NCBI GenBank assembly: GCA_030019365.1
Contig: JASEFA010000001.1
Coordinates: 524,953 to 588,952, forward strand
Source: Bacillota bacterium
GTDB taxonomy: Bacteria > Bacillota > Sulfobacillia > JACIYH01
Direction: 5' to 3'
Length of the DNA: 64,000 nucleotides
Shown piece after piece: positions 24,503 through 33,479 of this stretch. The translations under genes were made by a program, and so were the position numbers. Positions within the stretch are counted from its first letter, which is position 1; the number at the start of each line of letters is the position of its first letter. The notes beneath the pieces were generated by a model. That model was not told where the DNA came from. It worked only from the letters and a program-made list of their open reading frames with translations, and made no database searches.

Positions 24503-25603
24503 ATGGCCAGTTCCAGGGTGGTCGTCACCTGTGCGGCGACCGTGCTCAGCGTGCTGGTGCTCTTCGCCTACGGCCGGGCCATGCCTGCCGTCGCAGACAG
24601 GGCCACGCTCCTGGACGAGTTGGCCGAACTGTTCGAGACCCGAACCCGCTGGCTCCTGGACGCCGACGTGCAGACCTGCTCCACCTTCTACGACCGCACC
24701 GGCCGGACGGGCGAGTGGGCTCTCCAGCAGGAGCAGCGCAAGATAAACCGCGTGCACGGGTGGGCGGCGTCGCGAGGTGTACGGCTGACGGGGGCGGAGG
24801 GGCACGCCCGGGTGGTCGACGCCGGGGTGAGTGGGGACCGCGCCTGGGCGTCGGTGTGCTACAACCTCATCCTTACCTACGCTTACGGGCAGGGTCCGGC
24901 CTCCCAGCGCATGGGGGTGCGGACCATCCACTGGCTGGAACTGGTCCGCCGGGGAGATCGGTGGCTGATCCGGCGGGACTGGTACTGGGATCCCTTCGGC
25001 AGCGGCCGCGCCTCGGGCATTTCGGAAGTGACCCTCCGGTGGCAACATCTTCCCGGCGTGGCCGAGGGCACCGGGGCAGACGGTGGCGGCCCTAAGGGGA
25101 CCTACAACCGGGAGGCGGCCGTAGCCTATGCCGACCGCTACTGCGGCGTGGCGGTCCCGGGAACCAGCGGCCGTTACAACCAGCGCTACCGCGACTTCAC
25201 CTTCCTGGGAGGAGATTGCACCAACTTCGTATCCCAGGTCCTGGCCGACGGCCAGGCCGGAGGGCTCCCCACCCACCCGGGCTGGTCATACCGGAACGGG
25301 AACCCCACCCCGGCATGGGTGCAGGCAAACGCCTTCGTGCGCTACATGCTGCAGACCGGCAGGGTGAGGTGCCTGCACCGAGGCACCATCGCAGAAGTCG
25401 AGCCGTCGCTGGACCGGCTTCTCCCGGGCGACCTCATCGCCGTGGAAGAAAAGGGTACCATTGAGCACCTCATGGTGGTAGTAGGCAAAGATCATCGGGG
25501 AATACCCCTCGTGGACAGCCATTCCGCCGACCGCTATCACGTTCCCTGGGACCTGGGGGGCGATCCCGGCACCGTGTTCTGGCTGCTGGAGGTGGGGCCC
25601 TGA
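24503..25603 (+). CDS. Exported protein with amidase_6 domain
   Basis: Secreted or membrane-anchored protein. The N-terminus RVVVTCAATVLSVLVLFAYG is a signal or anchor helix. The middle has SVCYNLILTYAYG and WLELVRRGDRWLIRRDW. The C-terminal half is a putative amidase domain: YNREAAVAYADRYCG, then GGDCTNFVSQVLADGQAGG with the catalytic cysteine, and IEHLMVVVGKD supplying the histidine. Similar proteins are common in spore-forming Bacillota and may act on cell wall or spore peptides. ATG 24503 has GGAG ten bases upstream; GTG 24482 is in frame. The 3' end overlaps the convergent rarA by 67 bp. Confidence 0.8.
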   Translation: MASSRVVVTCAATVLSVLVLFAYGRAMPAVADRATLLDELAELFETRTRWLLDADVQTCSTFYDRTGRTGEWALQQEQRKINRVHGWAASRGVRLTGAEGHARVVDAGVSGDRAWASVCYNLILTYAYGQGPASQRMGVRTIHWLELVRRGDRWLIRRDWYWDPFGSGRASGISEVTLRWQHLPGVAEGTGADGGGPKGTYNREAAVAYADRYCGVAVPGTSGRYNQRYRDFTFLGGDCTNFVSQVLADGQAGGLPTHPGWSYRNGNPTPAWVQANAFVRYMLQTGRVRCLHRGTIAEVEPSLDRLLPGDLIAVEEKGTIEHLMVVVGKDHRGIPLVDSHSADRYHVPWDLGGDPGTVFWLLEVGP

Positions 25604-26925
25604 CGGCCCCTGGCCGCCTCCCACTCGGCCAGGCGGCGGCCTATCTCCCGCTCGAAACCCTGGTCGCCGGGTCGGTAGAAGGTGGCACCCTCCAGGCCGG
25701 GAGGAAGGTACTGCTGGGGCACGAAGTGGCCCGGGAAATCGTGGGGATACAGGTATCCCTTGCCGTGCCCCAGGGCGGCCCCGTCCCTTGACGCATCCTT
25801 GAGGTGGTCGGGAACCTCCAGTTCCCCCTGCTGCTGCACTTTGGCCAGCGCCGCGAAGTAGCCGCCCACCGAGTTGCTCTTGAGGGCGGTGGCCAGGTAG
25901 ATGGTGGCCTGGGCCAGGTGATACTGGGCCTCCGGCATCCCCACCCACTCCAGGGCCCTGGCGCAGGCAGCCGCCACCACGATGCCCATGGGGTCGGCCA
26001 GGCCGATGTCCTCCGCCGCCAGGATGAGCAGCCGTCGCATGATGAACCTGGGATCCTCCCCCGCGTGTACCATCTTGGCCAGCCAGTAGAGGGCGGCGTG
26101 GGGATCGGAGCCGCGCACGGACTTGATGAAGGCGCTGATGGTGTCGTAGTGCTCGTCAGCACCCCGGTAGTAGCGCAGCGCCCGCTGCTGGATGGATTCC
26201 TGCGCCACCCCCAGGTCGATGCGGATCACTCCGTCCTCGCCGGCAGGCGTCGACTCCACCGCCAGTTCCAGGGCGTTGAGGGCGGCGCGGGCGTCGCCGT
26301 CGGCCACCCGGGCCAGGTGCTCCAGGGCTTCACCGGTAGCTTCGATGGGCCTGCCCCCGTAGCCGCGCTCGGGGTCGCTCAGGGCACGGCGCAGGATGAG
26401 GACGGTCTCGGCGGGGGTCAGCGGGCGGAGGCGGAACACCCGGGAGCGCGAAAGCAAGGGGGGCACCACCTCGAAGTAGGGGTTTTCGGTGGTGGCCCCC
26501 ATGAGCACCACCGTCCCGTCCTCCACGTGGGGAAGGAGGGCGTCCTGCTGGGCTTTGTTCCAGCGGTGCACCTCGTCCACCAGCAGGATGGTGCGCTGGC
26601 CGTACAGGGTACGCCTCTCTTTGGCCTCGGCCACCACCCGGCGCAGGTCCGCCACCCCGGCCAGCACCGCACTGAGGGTCTCGAAGTGGGACCGGGTGGT
26701 GCGGGCCACGATCATGGCCAGGGTGGTCTTCCCCGTCCCCGGCGACCCCCACAGGATGATGCTGGAGAAGAGACGGTCGGACTCAATGGCCCGGCGCAGT
26801 AAGGTGCCGGGCCCCAGGATGTGCTCCTGGCCCACCATCTCGTCCAGGGTGCGGGGTCTCATGCGCGCCGCCAGGGGTGCCTCACGCTTCGCCCTCTCTT
26901 CCCGTGCCTGCTCGAACAGGTCCAT
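25537..26925 (-). CDS. rarA: Replication-associated recombination protein RarA (MgsA)
   Basis: AAA+ ATPase of the clamp-loader group acting at stalled replication forks. PRTLDEMVGQEHILGPG leads to the Walker A site LWGSPGTGKTTLA, Walker B ILLVDEVHRWNKAQQDALLP, sensor 1 GATTENPYFEV, and the C-terminal tetramerisation part ending YLPPGLEGATFYRPGDQG. ATG 26925 is chosen over GTG 26940 from the family N-terminus MDLFE. The final 20 Ser/Pro/Gly-rich residues extend past the normal end and overlap the amidase gene antisense. rarA near aspS-hisS and an rrf2-nifS cluster is typical of Bacillota. Confidence 0.95.
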   Translation of the reverse strand: MDLFEQAREERAKREAPLAARMRPRTLDEMVGQEHILGPGTLLRRAIESDRLFSSIILWGSPGTGKTTLAMIVARTTRSHFETLSAVLAGVADLRRVVAEAKERRTLYGQRTILLVDEVHRWNKAQQDALLPHVEDGTVVLMGATTENPYFEVVPPLLSRSRVFRLRPLTPAETVLILRRALSDPERGYGGRPIEATGEALEHLARVADGDARAALNALELAVESTPAGEDGVIRIDLGVAQESIQQRALRYYRGADEHYDTISAFIKSVRGSDPHAALYWLAKMVHAGEDPRFIMRRLLILAAEDIGLADPMGIVVAAACARALEWVGMPEAQYHLAQATIYLATALKSNSVGGYFAALAKVQQQGELEVPDHLKDASRDGAALGHGKGYLYPHDFPGHFVPQQYLPPGLEGATFYRPGDQGFEREIGRRLAEWEAARGRQGPTSSSQNTVPGSPPRSQGT

Positions 26926-27053
26926 CCCTTCCCCCACCACCAGCCTGGCCGCCGGCCACTCCGGCCGGGGACCTCACGGCCCTCCCCGCCGCGGGTCCTG
27001 CACAACCGTCCGCGCGTCATCCCATACGCCCGCGCCGGGAACCGCCGGCCCGG

Positions 27054-28091
27054 TCAACCGGGGAGGCGGCGGGCCTCTTCCTTCATGATGGCGGCCGCCT
27101 CTTCGACGTCGGCCCGGGAGACGTCCTTGTGGGTCACCAGGCGGATGCGGTCGGGCCCGGTGGCATTCACCTTCACCCCGCGCGCGGCTAGCCGCCTAAC
27201 GTACTCAAAGGCGTCTCCCCGGGTGAGCCAGCACAGCACGATGTTAGTCTGCACGGTTTCCCTGTCCACCCGGAAAAGGGGATCTTCGGCGAGCAGGTCG
27301 GCCAGCAGGCGGGCGTGGACGTGGTCCTCCGCCAGCCGGTCCACCATGGTCTCCAGGGCCACCACCCCGGCGGCGGCGATCACCCCCGCCTGTCGCATGG
27401 CCCCGCCCACGATCTTGCGGTTACGCCGCGCCCGCTCGACGAACTCCCGCGACCCGCATATCACCGACCCGATAGGGGCCGCCAGCCCCTTGGAGAGGCA
27501 GAACATGACCGAGTCGGCGGGTGCCGCCAGTTCCCGGGGATCGCAACCGACGTACACCGCCGCGTTGAATATGCGGGCCCCGTCGAGGTGTACGGCCAGC
27601 CCCCGCCCGCGGGCCACGTCGGCCAGGGCCCGGGTGAGGGCGGGCGTCATCACCGTGCCCCCGGCCCGGTTGTGGGTATTCTCCAGGCAGAGGAGCCGGG
27701 GGGGCGGGTAGTGGATGTTCGAGGGCCGGATGGCGCGGGCCAGCTCGTCGGGGTCCATCATGCCCCGCTGCCCCCTGACCAGGCGCGGCTGGACTCCCGA
27801 GAGCACGGCCAGCGCCCCCGCCTCGTAGTAGTAGATGTGTGCTTCTTCCTGCAGGATCACCTCATCCCCCCGGCGCGTGTGGGTCATCACCGCCACCTGG
27901 TTGGCCATGGTGCCCGAAGCGCATAGCAGGCCGGCCTCCTTGCCCATGCGCGCAGCGGCCATCTCCTCGAGCCGGATGACGGTGGGGTCCTCCCCGTAGA
28001 CGTCATCGCCCACCTCAGCCCGGGCCATGGCTTCCCGCATAGCAGGGGTGGGGATGGTCACCGTGTCGCTGCGCAGGTCAATGGTCCGCAA
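27054..28091 (-). CDS. ltaE: Low-specificity L-threonine aldolase
   Basis: PLP fold-type I enzyme cleaving threonine or allo-threonine to glycine and acetaldehyde. TIDLRSDTVTIPTPAMREAM, the GDDVYGEDPTV loop, LENTHNRAGG, VHLDGARIFNAAV and the PLP lysine in MFCLSKGLAAPIGS are diagnostic. I use TTG 28091, since AAGGAGGA lies six bases before it and the family starts at this point; the upstream open frame adds 32 unrelated residues. It is monocistronic, divergent from hsp20. Confidence 0.92.
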   Translation of the reverse strand: MRTIDLRSDTVTIPTPAMREAMARAEVGDDVYGEDPTVIRLEEMAAARMGKEAGLLCASGTMANQVAVMTHTRRGDEVILQEEAHIYYYEAGALAVLSGVQPRLVRGQRGMMDPDELARAIRPSNIHYPPPRLLCLENTHNRAGGTVMTPALTRALADVARGRGLAVHLDGARIFNAAVYVGCDPRELAAPADSVMFCLSKGLAAPIGSVICGSREFVERARRNRKIVGGAMRQAGVIAAAGVVALETMVDRLAEDHVHARLLADLLAEDPLFRVDRETVQTNIVLCWLTRGDAFEYVRRLAARGVKVNATGPDRIRLVTHKDVSRADVEEAAAIMKEEARRLPG

Positions 28092-28217
28092 GGCGATTCC
28101 TCCTTCGACCTGGGTTGCGCATAAGGGGACGTTTGGTGCAGGGACAATAACCCGGGAAGTTGCCGCCAGGTTCTCCGGATAGCCCACCGCGGCACAAACA
28201 TGACGGGAGGGAACCCC

Positions 28218-28928
28218 ATGAGCGACCGGGAACGCGACAGGGCCAGGCGCGGACAGACGGGCGAGCGCGAGCCTGCCGGACGACAGTTCCCCGTGCGACC
28301 AGCATTCGCCGCACCTGCGCCCGGTCCCTCCTCTCCCGTTCCGCCCCCTCTGCCCGCCTACCCACCCTCGGCTTACCCGAGCGCACCGGCCGTCCCCCCT
28401 CCCGGCCCGCCGGCTGCATATCCCTCCCCACCCCCGTACGCAGGCGCGTACGGCGTGCTGCCTGCCGGGGTACCCGGCCCCGGCTTCCCTGGACCAGCCG
28501 GTATGCCGGCTCCCGGGGGCATACCCACGCCCGGCGGCCTACCCGCCCCGGCTGGCATGCCACCAGCCTCCTGGGCGTACCAGCCCGGCACGTGGATGCC
28601 CCGGGCCGACGTTTACCAGGAGGACGGGGACTACGTCATCATCACCGACGTCCCCGGCATTGACCTTGACACCCTGGACCTCACCTGGGACGGCGGGGAA
28701 CTGGTCCTCGAGGCTACCATCCGGTCCCCCGAGAAGCCCGAACGCAAACCGGTGGTGCGCGAGCGCCCCAGTGGGACCTACTACCGGCGCATCCCCCTGG
28801 GAGCCGACCTGGACCCCGCGGGGGCGGTGGCCAGCTACTGCGACGGTATCCTGGAGGTACGGGTACCGCGCAAGCGCCGGCGTGCCAGGCGGGCCCGCAC
28901 CGTCCGGGTCAAACGCCCGGAAGAGTGA
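28218..28928 (+). CDS. Hsp20/alpha-crystallin protein with long Pro-rich N-terminus
   Basis: Small heat-shock protein, an ATP-independent holdase. The alpha-crystallin domain occupies about residues 120-225: PRADVYQEDGDYVIITDVPG, LVLEATIRSP and ASYCDGILEVRVPRK, with a very basic tail. Before it lie about 115 residues of Pro/Ala/Tyr/Gly low complexity, with PPPLPAYPPSAYPSAP and repeated PAPGGIPTPGGLPAPAGMP. Normal N-terminal arms are 30-50 residues. ATG 28218 has GGGAGGGA upstream. The proline-rich arm is probably disordered and may control oligomer size or adhesion to partners; this is inference. Confidence 0.9.
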   Translation: MSDRERDRARRGQTGEREPAGRQFPVRPAFAAPAPGPSSPVPPPLPAYPPSAYPSAPAVPPPGPPAAYPSPPPYAGAYGVLPAGVPGPGFPGPAGMPAPGGIPTPGGLPAPAGMPPASWAYQPGTWMPRADVYQEDGDYVIITDVPGIDLDTLDLTWDGGELVLEATIRSPEKPERKPVVRERPSGTYYRRIPLGADLDPAGAVASYCDGILEVRVPRKRRRARRARTVRVKRPEE

Positions 28929-28931
28929 CGC

Positions 28932-28976
28932 CGCGTCAGCCCTGCAGGTCGACCCAGGGCTCAATGATGACGCGGT
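28932..28976. terminator. Nested hairpin between convergent genes
   Basis: CCGCGTC (28932-28938) pairs with GACGCGG (28970-28976), and AGCCCTG (28939-28945) pairs with CAGGGCT (28956-28962). It fills the 55-bp gap between convergent hsp20 and the CoA-transferase. There is no T run, so it may be a bidirectional factor-assisted terminator or a 3'-end stabiliser. Confidence 0.5.
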
Positions 28977-28983
28977 GCGCCAG

Positions 28984-30609
28984 CTAGGGGAGCATGGTGC
29001 CGGTGTTCTGGTAGCGGAGGTGCCAGGAGAGGGCCTCGGCCAGGAGGTGAGGGGAATGCCCGCCCTGCCGGCGGGCGCGGGCGAAGTAGTCCTCCAGCAG
29101 GGGGCGATAGGCCGGGTGGGCACAGCATGAGATGATGGCCTGCGCCCTCTCCCGGGGACTTAGACCCCGCAGGTCCGCCACCCCCTGCTCGGTGATCAGG
29201 ACGTGCACCTCGTGTTCGGTGTGGTCCACGTGGGAGACCATGGGCACCACACAGGAGATCGTTCCGTCCCGTGCCGTGGAGGGACTGACGAAGATGGACA
29301 GGAAAGCATTGCGCGAAAAGTCGCCGGACCCGCCGATGCCATTTAGCATCTGGGACCCGAGCACGTGGGTGGAGTTGACGTGACCGTAAATGTCCACCTC
29401 CACCGCCGTGTTGATGGCGATCACACCCAGGCGCCGGATGGCCTCGCCGCTGTTGGAGACCTCCTGGGGACGCAGGACCAGGTGGCGCCGGTAGCGCTCC
29501 AGGTTGCGATACAGGCGCTCCTGGCCGGCCGCCGAGAGGGCCAGCGAAGTGCCGGAGGCACCGCAGGCCATGCCGGCATCGATCAGGTCGAGGACGCCGT
29601 CCTGCAACACCTCGGAGAAGAAGACCAGCCCCGGCCGCTCCCACTCGGCCAGGGCGCTCAAGACGGCATTGCCCAGGTTCCCGATCCCCGTCTGGAGCGG
29701 CAGGAGCGTGGGCGGCAACCGTCCCGCCCGCGCCTCTCCCCGCAGGAAGTCAAGGAGATCCAGGCCGATGCGGCGGGAGGCGTCATCGGGTGCTTCGAAG
29801 CTGTAGGGGTGGTCGGGCTGATGGGCCGCCACGATGGCCGCGATGCGGTCGGGGTCCACGGCGATGGCCGGCTCGCCGATGCGCTGCAGCGGTTCCACCA
29901 GGGGAAGGGGTTCGCGCCCCGGGGGCCCGGAGTAGCCCCAGATGTCGTGCAGCCCCTCCATCCCGGGCGGGTGCCAGAGGTTCACCTCCACGATGACCCG
30001 GTCGGCCACCGCAGCGTACAGGGCAGCGTTCCCCACCGAGGAGGTGGGCACAATGGCCCCGTCCTCGCGGATGGCACACGCTTCCACCAGGGCCACATCC
30101 ACCTTGCCGAGATGGCGGGCCCTCACCATCTCCGCGCACACACCCAGGTGCTGATCCAGGTAGGCGATATCGCCGCGGTTGATGAGCCGGCGCATGGCAC
30201 CGAGGGACTGGTAGGGGAGGCGTCGCGCGATGCCGCCCGCGCCGGCCAGTTCCTCGTCGATCTCGCCCCCCACCGAGCCACCCGACCACACACTGAGCCG
30301 GAGGGGGTGTCCCGCCCGTGCCTGCCGCGCCAGGGCCCGGGGTACCTCCTTGGGGCTCCCCGCCCGCGCGAACCCGCTCACGCCCACTACCGCTGCCTCG
30401 GGCACCAGGCGGGCGGCCTCGTCGGGAGCCATGAGCCTGCCGCGGAGCCGGGCATTGCGCACCCTGTCCTGAGCACCCGCACCTGCCCCATTCACCCTGT
30501 CTTGGGCACCCACACCTCCTCCACTCGCCCTGTCCCGGGCACCCGACCGCATCCCGACCTTCACGCTGCCGCCAGCGCCGGCGTCAGCCGCGTCCTTCGC
30601 CCCGTGCAT
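28984..30609 (-). CDS. Acetyl-CoA hydrolase/transferase family CoA-transferase
   Basis: Class I CoA-transferase of the AarC/Cat1/Ach1 type, probably moving CoA between acetate and succinate or another acyl-CoA. VVGVSGFARAGSPKEVPRAL, the catalytic glutamate in FFSEVLQDGVLDLID, NGIGGSGDFSRNAF and the C-terminal VLITEQGVADLRGLSPRERA are present. The family normally starts near RVRNARLRGRLMAPDEAA, so GTG 30462 (492 residues) is the homology-supported start. The frame is open to ATG 30609 and the extra 49 residues include tandem 11-residue copies of that same segment. Neither start has a convincing ribosome site. Confidence 0.88.
   Translation of the reverse strand: MHGAKDAADAGAGGSVKVGMRSGARDRASGGGVGAQDRVNGAGAGAQDRVRNARLRGRLMAPDEAARLVPEAAVVGVSGFARAGSPKEVPRALARQARAGHPLRLSVWSGGSVGGEIDEELAGAGGIARRLPYQSLGAMRRLINRGDIAYLDQHLGVCAEMVRARHLGKVDVALVEACAIREDGAIVPTSSVGNAALYAAVADRVIVEVNLWHPPGMEGLHDIWGYSGPPGREPLPLVEPLQRIGEPAIAVDPDRIAAIVAAHQPDHPYSFEAPDDASRRIGLDLLDFLRGEARAGRLPPTLLPLQTGIGNLGNAVLSALAEWERPGLVFFSEVLQDGVLDLIDAGMACGASGTSLALSAAGQERLYRNLERYRRHLVLRPQEVSNSGEAIRRLGVIAINTAVEVDIYGHVNSTHVLGSQMLNGIGGSGDFSRNAFLSIFVSPSTARDGTISCVVPMVSHVDHTEHEVHVLITEQGVADLRGLSPRERAQAIISCCAHPAYRPLLEDYFARARRQGGHSPHLLAEALSWHLRYQNTGTMLP
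30451..30549 (-). repeat. Three 33-bp repeats at CoA-transferase 5' end
   Basis: Three consecutive 33-bp units encode GARDRASGGGV, GAQDRVNGAGA and GAQDRVRNARL. The core CCCTGTC (plus strand) recurs at 30462, 30495 and 30528. The last unit is the natural start of the CoA-transferase domain, so the others look like in-frame duplications of it. Confidence 0.75.
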
Positions 30610-30645
30610 GGCCCCTGCCCTGCCCTTTCCGCCATTTCACGCGCC

Positions 30646-30687
30646 GGCCCGGGTGCCCCGCCGCACCGTGCGGACGGCACCCGGGCC
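30646..30687. terminator. Large GC hairpin downstream of trxA
   Basis: GGCCCGGGTGCC (30646-30657) and GGCACCCGGGCC (30676-30687) are perfect 12-bp inverted repeats, with a further CCGCAC/GTGCGG pair inside. It begins 43 bases after the trxA stop and 36 before the CoA-transferase start. No T run follows on the minus strand, so termination is plausible but unproven. Confidence 0.5.
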
Positions 30688-30730
30688 GCAGTTGCCCCAG
30701 CATCGCAGATTATCCCGCGAAACCCCTCGT

Positions 30731-31054
30731 CTAGATGTGAGGGTCCAGCTTTTTCTTCAGTTCCGCCCTGGGGACGTAGCCCACGATGCGGTCGACCGGC
30801 TGGCCGTCCTTGAAGAGGATCAGGGTGGGAATGGCCATGACGCCGTGCTGGCCGGCCAGGTTGGGGTTCTCATCCACGTTCACCTTGCCGACCCTCAGCC
30901 GGCCATCGTACTCCGCTGCCACTTCCTCCACCACCGGGGCCACCATGCGGCAGGGGCCGCACCACGGCGCCCAGAAATCAACGAGCACGGGCAGCTCGGA
31001 GTCACCCACTTCGCGAGGAAAGTTCTGCTCCGTCAGCTCCACAGGCTTGGCCAC
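30731..31054 (-). CDS. trxA: Thioredoxin
   Basis: Cytoplasmic dithiol reductant. VLVDFWAPWCGPCRMVAP carries the WCGPC active site. The cis-proline is in MAIPTLILFKDGQPVDRIVG, and KVNVDENPNLAGQHGV is typical. Length 107. GTG 31054 follows GAGGAGG with nine bases between. It has its own extended -10 promoter and is flanked downstream by a strong hairpin, so it is probably monocistronic. Confidence 0.97.
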   Translation of the reverse strand: MAKPVELTEQNFPREVGDSELPVLVDFWAPWCGPCRMVAPVVEEVAAEYDGRLRVGKVNVDENPNLAGQHGVMAIPTLILFKDGQPVDRIVGYVPRAELKKKLDPHI

Positions 31055-31086
31055 ACCGGATCGCCTCCTCGGACAAACTACGCCCT

Positions 31087-31095
31087 ATTCTACCA
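31087..31095 (-). promoter_or_regulatory. Extended -10 promoter of trxA
   Basis: TGG-TAGAAT on the minus strand, 33 bases before the trxA start codon. There is no good -35 box; TTGGAG lies 15 bases upstream, which is short. Confidence 0.55.
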
Positions 31096-31317
31096 CAGGT
31101 CTCCGCCCTCCAACAGATCAACGTGCGCGGCCACGGCGCGCAGGCGCGGCGCGGGGAGCACGCAGGGTCCCGTCCGGGCTATTCGTCCACTCCCCCGATG
31201 GGCCCGGCCCGCTACCTCCCGCATGACGGGGGCATGGGGCGGGAGTCTTTGAGAAATACCCACGCCCCCCTCGACCCTCGGGGTATTGAGGAGCAGTTCT
31301 AACAGGGTAAGTCTTGA

Positions 31318-31520
31318 TAAAAGGCCCGCCGTGCCGCATCTCGCGCCGTTTTGAACCCGCTCTCCGCAGGTGGGTGCCTTCCTGTCTGCTTTTTGCTTCC
31401 CCGGACCGGCCCTACGCCACCGGGGGGCATGCAAGCCACAGCCAGAGACCAGGCTCCCTTCGTTTTGGTGTTGGCCCAAAACTTCGCGGCGAGACCGCGC
31501 GCACGGCAGGCTGAACCTGA
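31318..31520 (-). ncRNA. ssrS: 6S RNA (RNA polymerase-binding regulatory RNA)
   Basis: In this otherwise gene-free stretch the minus-strand RNA folds as a 200-nt rod. GCCTGCCGTGC (31511-31501) pairs with GCACGGCGGGC (31334-31324) with one G-T wobble. Next TCTCGC pairs with GCGAGA, then GTTTTG with CAAAAC, separated by internal loops. At the apex CCCCGG pairs with CCGGGG inside GCTT/AAGC. TTTTATC directly follows the closing stem. GTTTTGG can also pair locally with CCAAAAC, a refolding feature like that of 6S RNAs. A sigma-A promoter precedes it. 6S genes lie near aspS in some Bacillota, as I recall for B. subtilis bsrA. Exact ends are estimated. Confidence 0.75.
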
Positions 31521-31543
31521 TGCCCTATTATTTTGTCAAATGC

Positions 31544-31572
31544 AGTTTAGCACACCCGGCCGCCTTTGACAA
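31544..31572 (-). promoter_or_regulatory. Promoter of the 6S RNA
   Basis: TTGTCA (31572-31567), a 17-base spacer and TAAACT (31549-31544) on the minus strand. The predicted start near 31537 is about 25 bases before the closing stem, so the 5' end may be processed. Confidence 0.65.
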
Positions 31573-31675
31573 GGGGGTTGTCCCAAAATCTGGCCGCCAC
31601 TCCAGAGAACGGCAGGTCAGACGGCGATACTCGGCCGCACTGCATGGGCGGTCCGATGGCCGCGCCCCGGCCGAC

Positions 31676-33454
<1,779 letters not shown>

Positions 33455-33479
33455 TCCTGCCACCTCTCCCCGATCCTCT

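Noticed and set aside
23591-25276. 561-codon minus-strand frame
   Set aside because: Shadow of the molybdopterin and amidase genes.
31460-31600. Insertion-sequence end suggested by two GTTGxCCCAAAA copies
   Set aside because: No transposase or target duplication; one copy falls inside the pairing region of the 6S RNA, which explains the stretch better.
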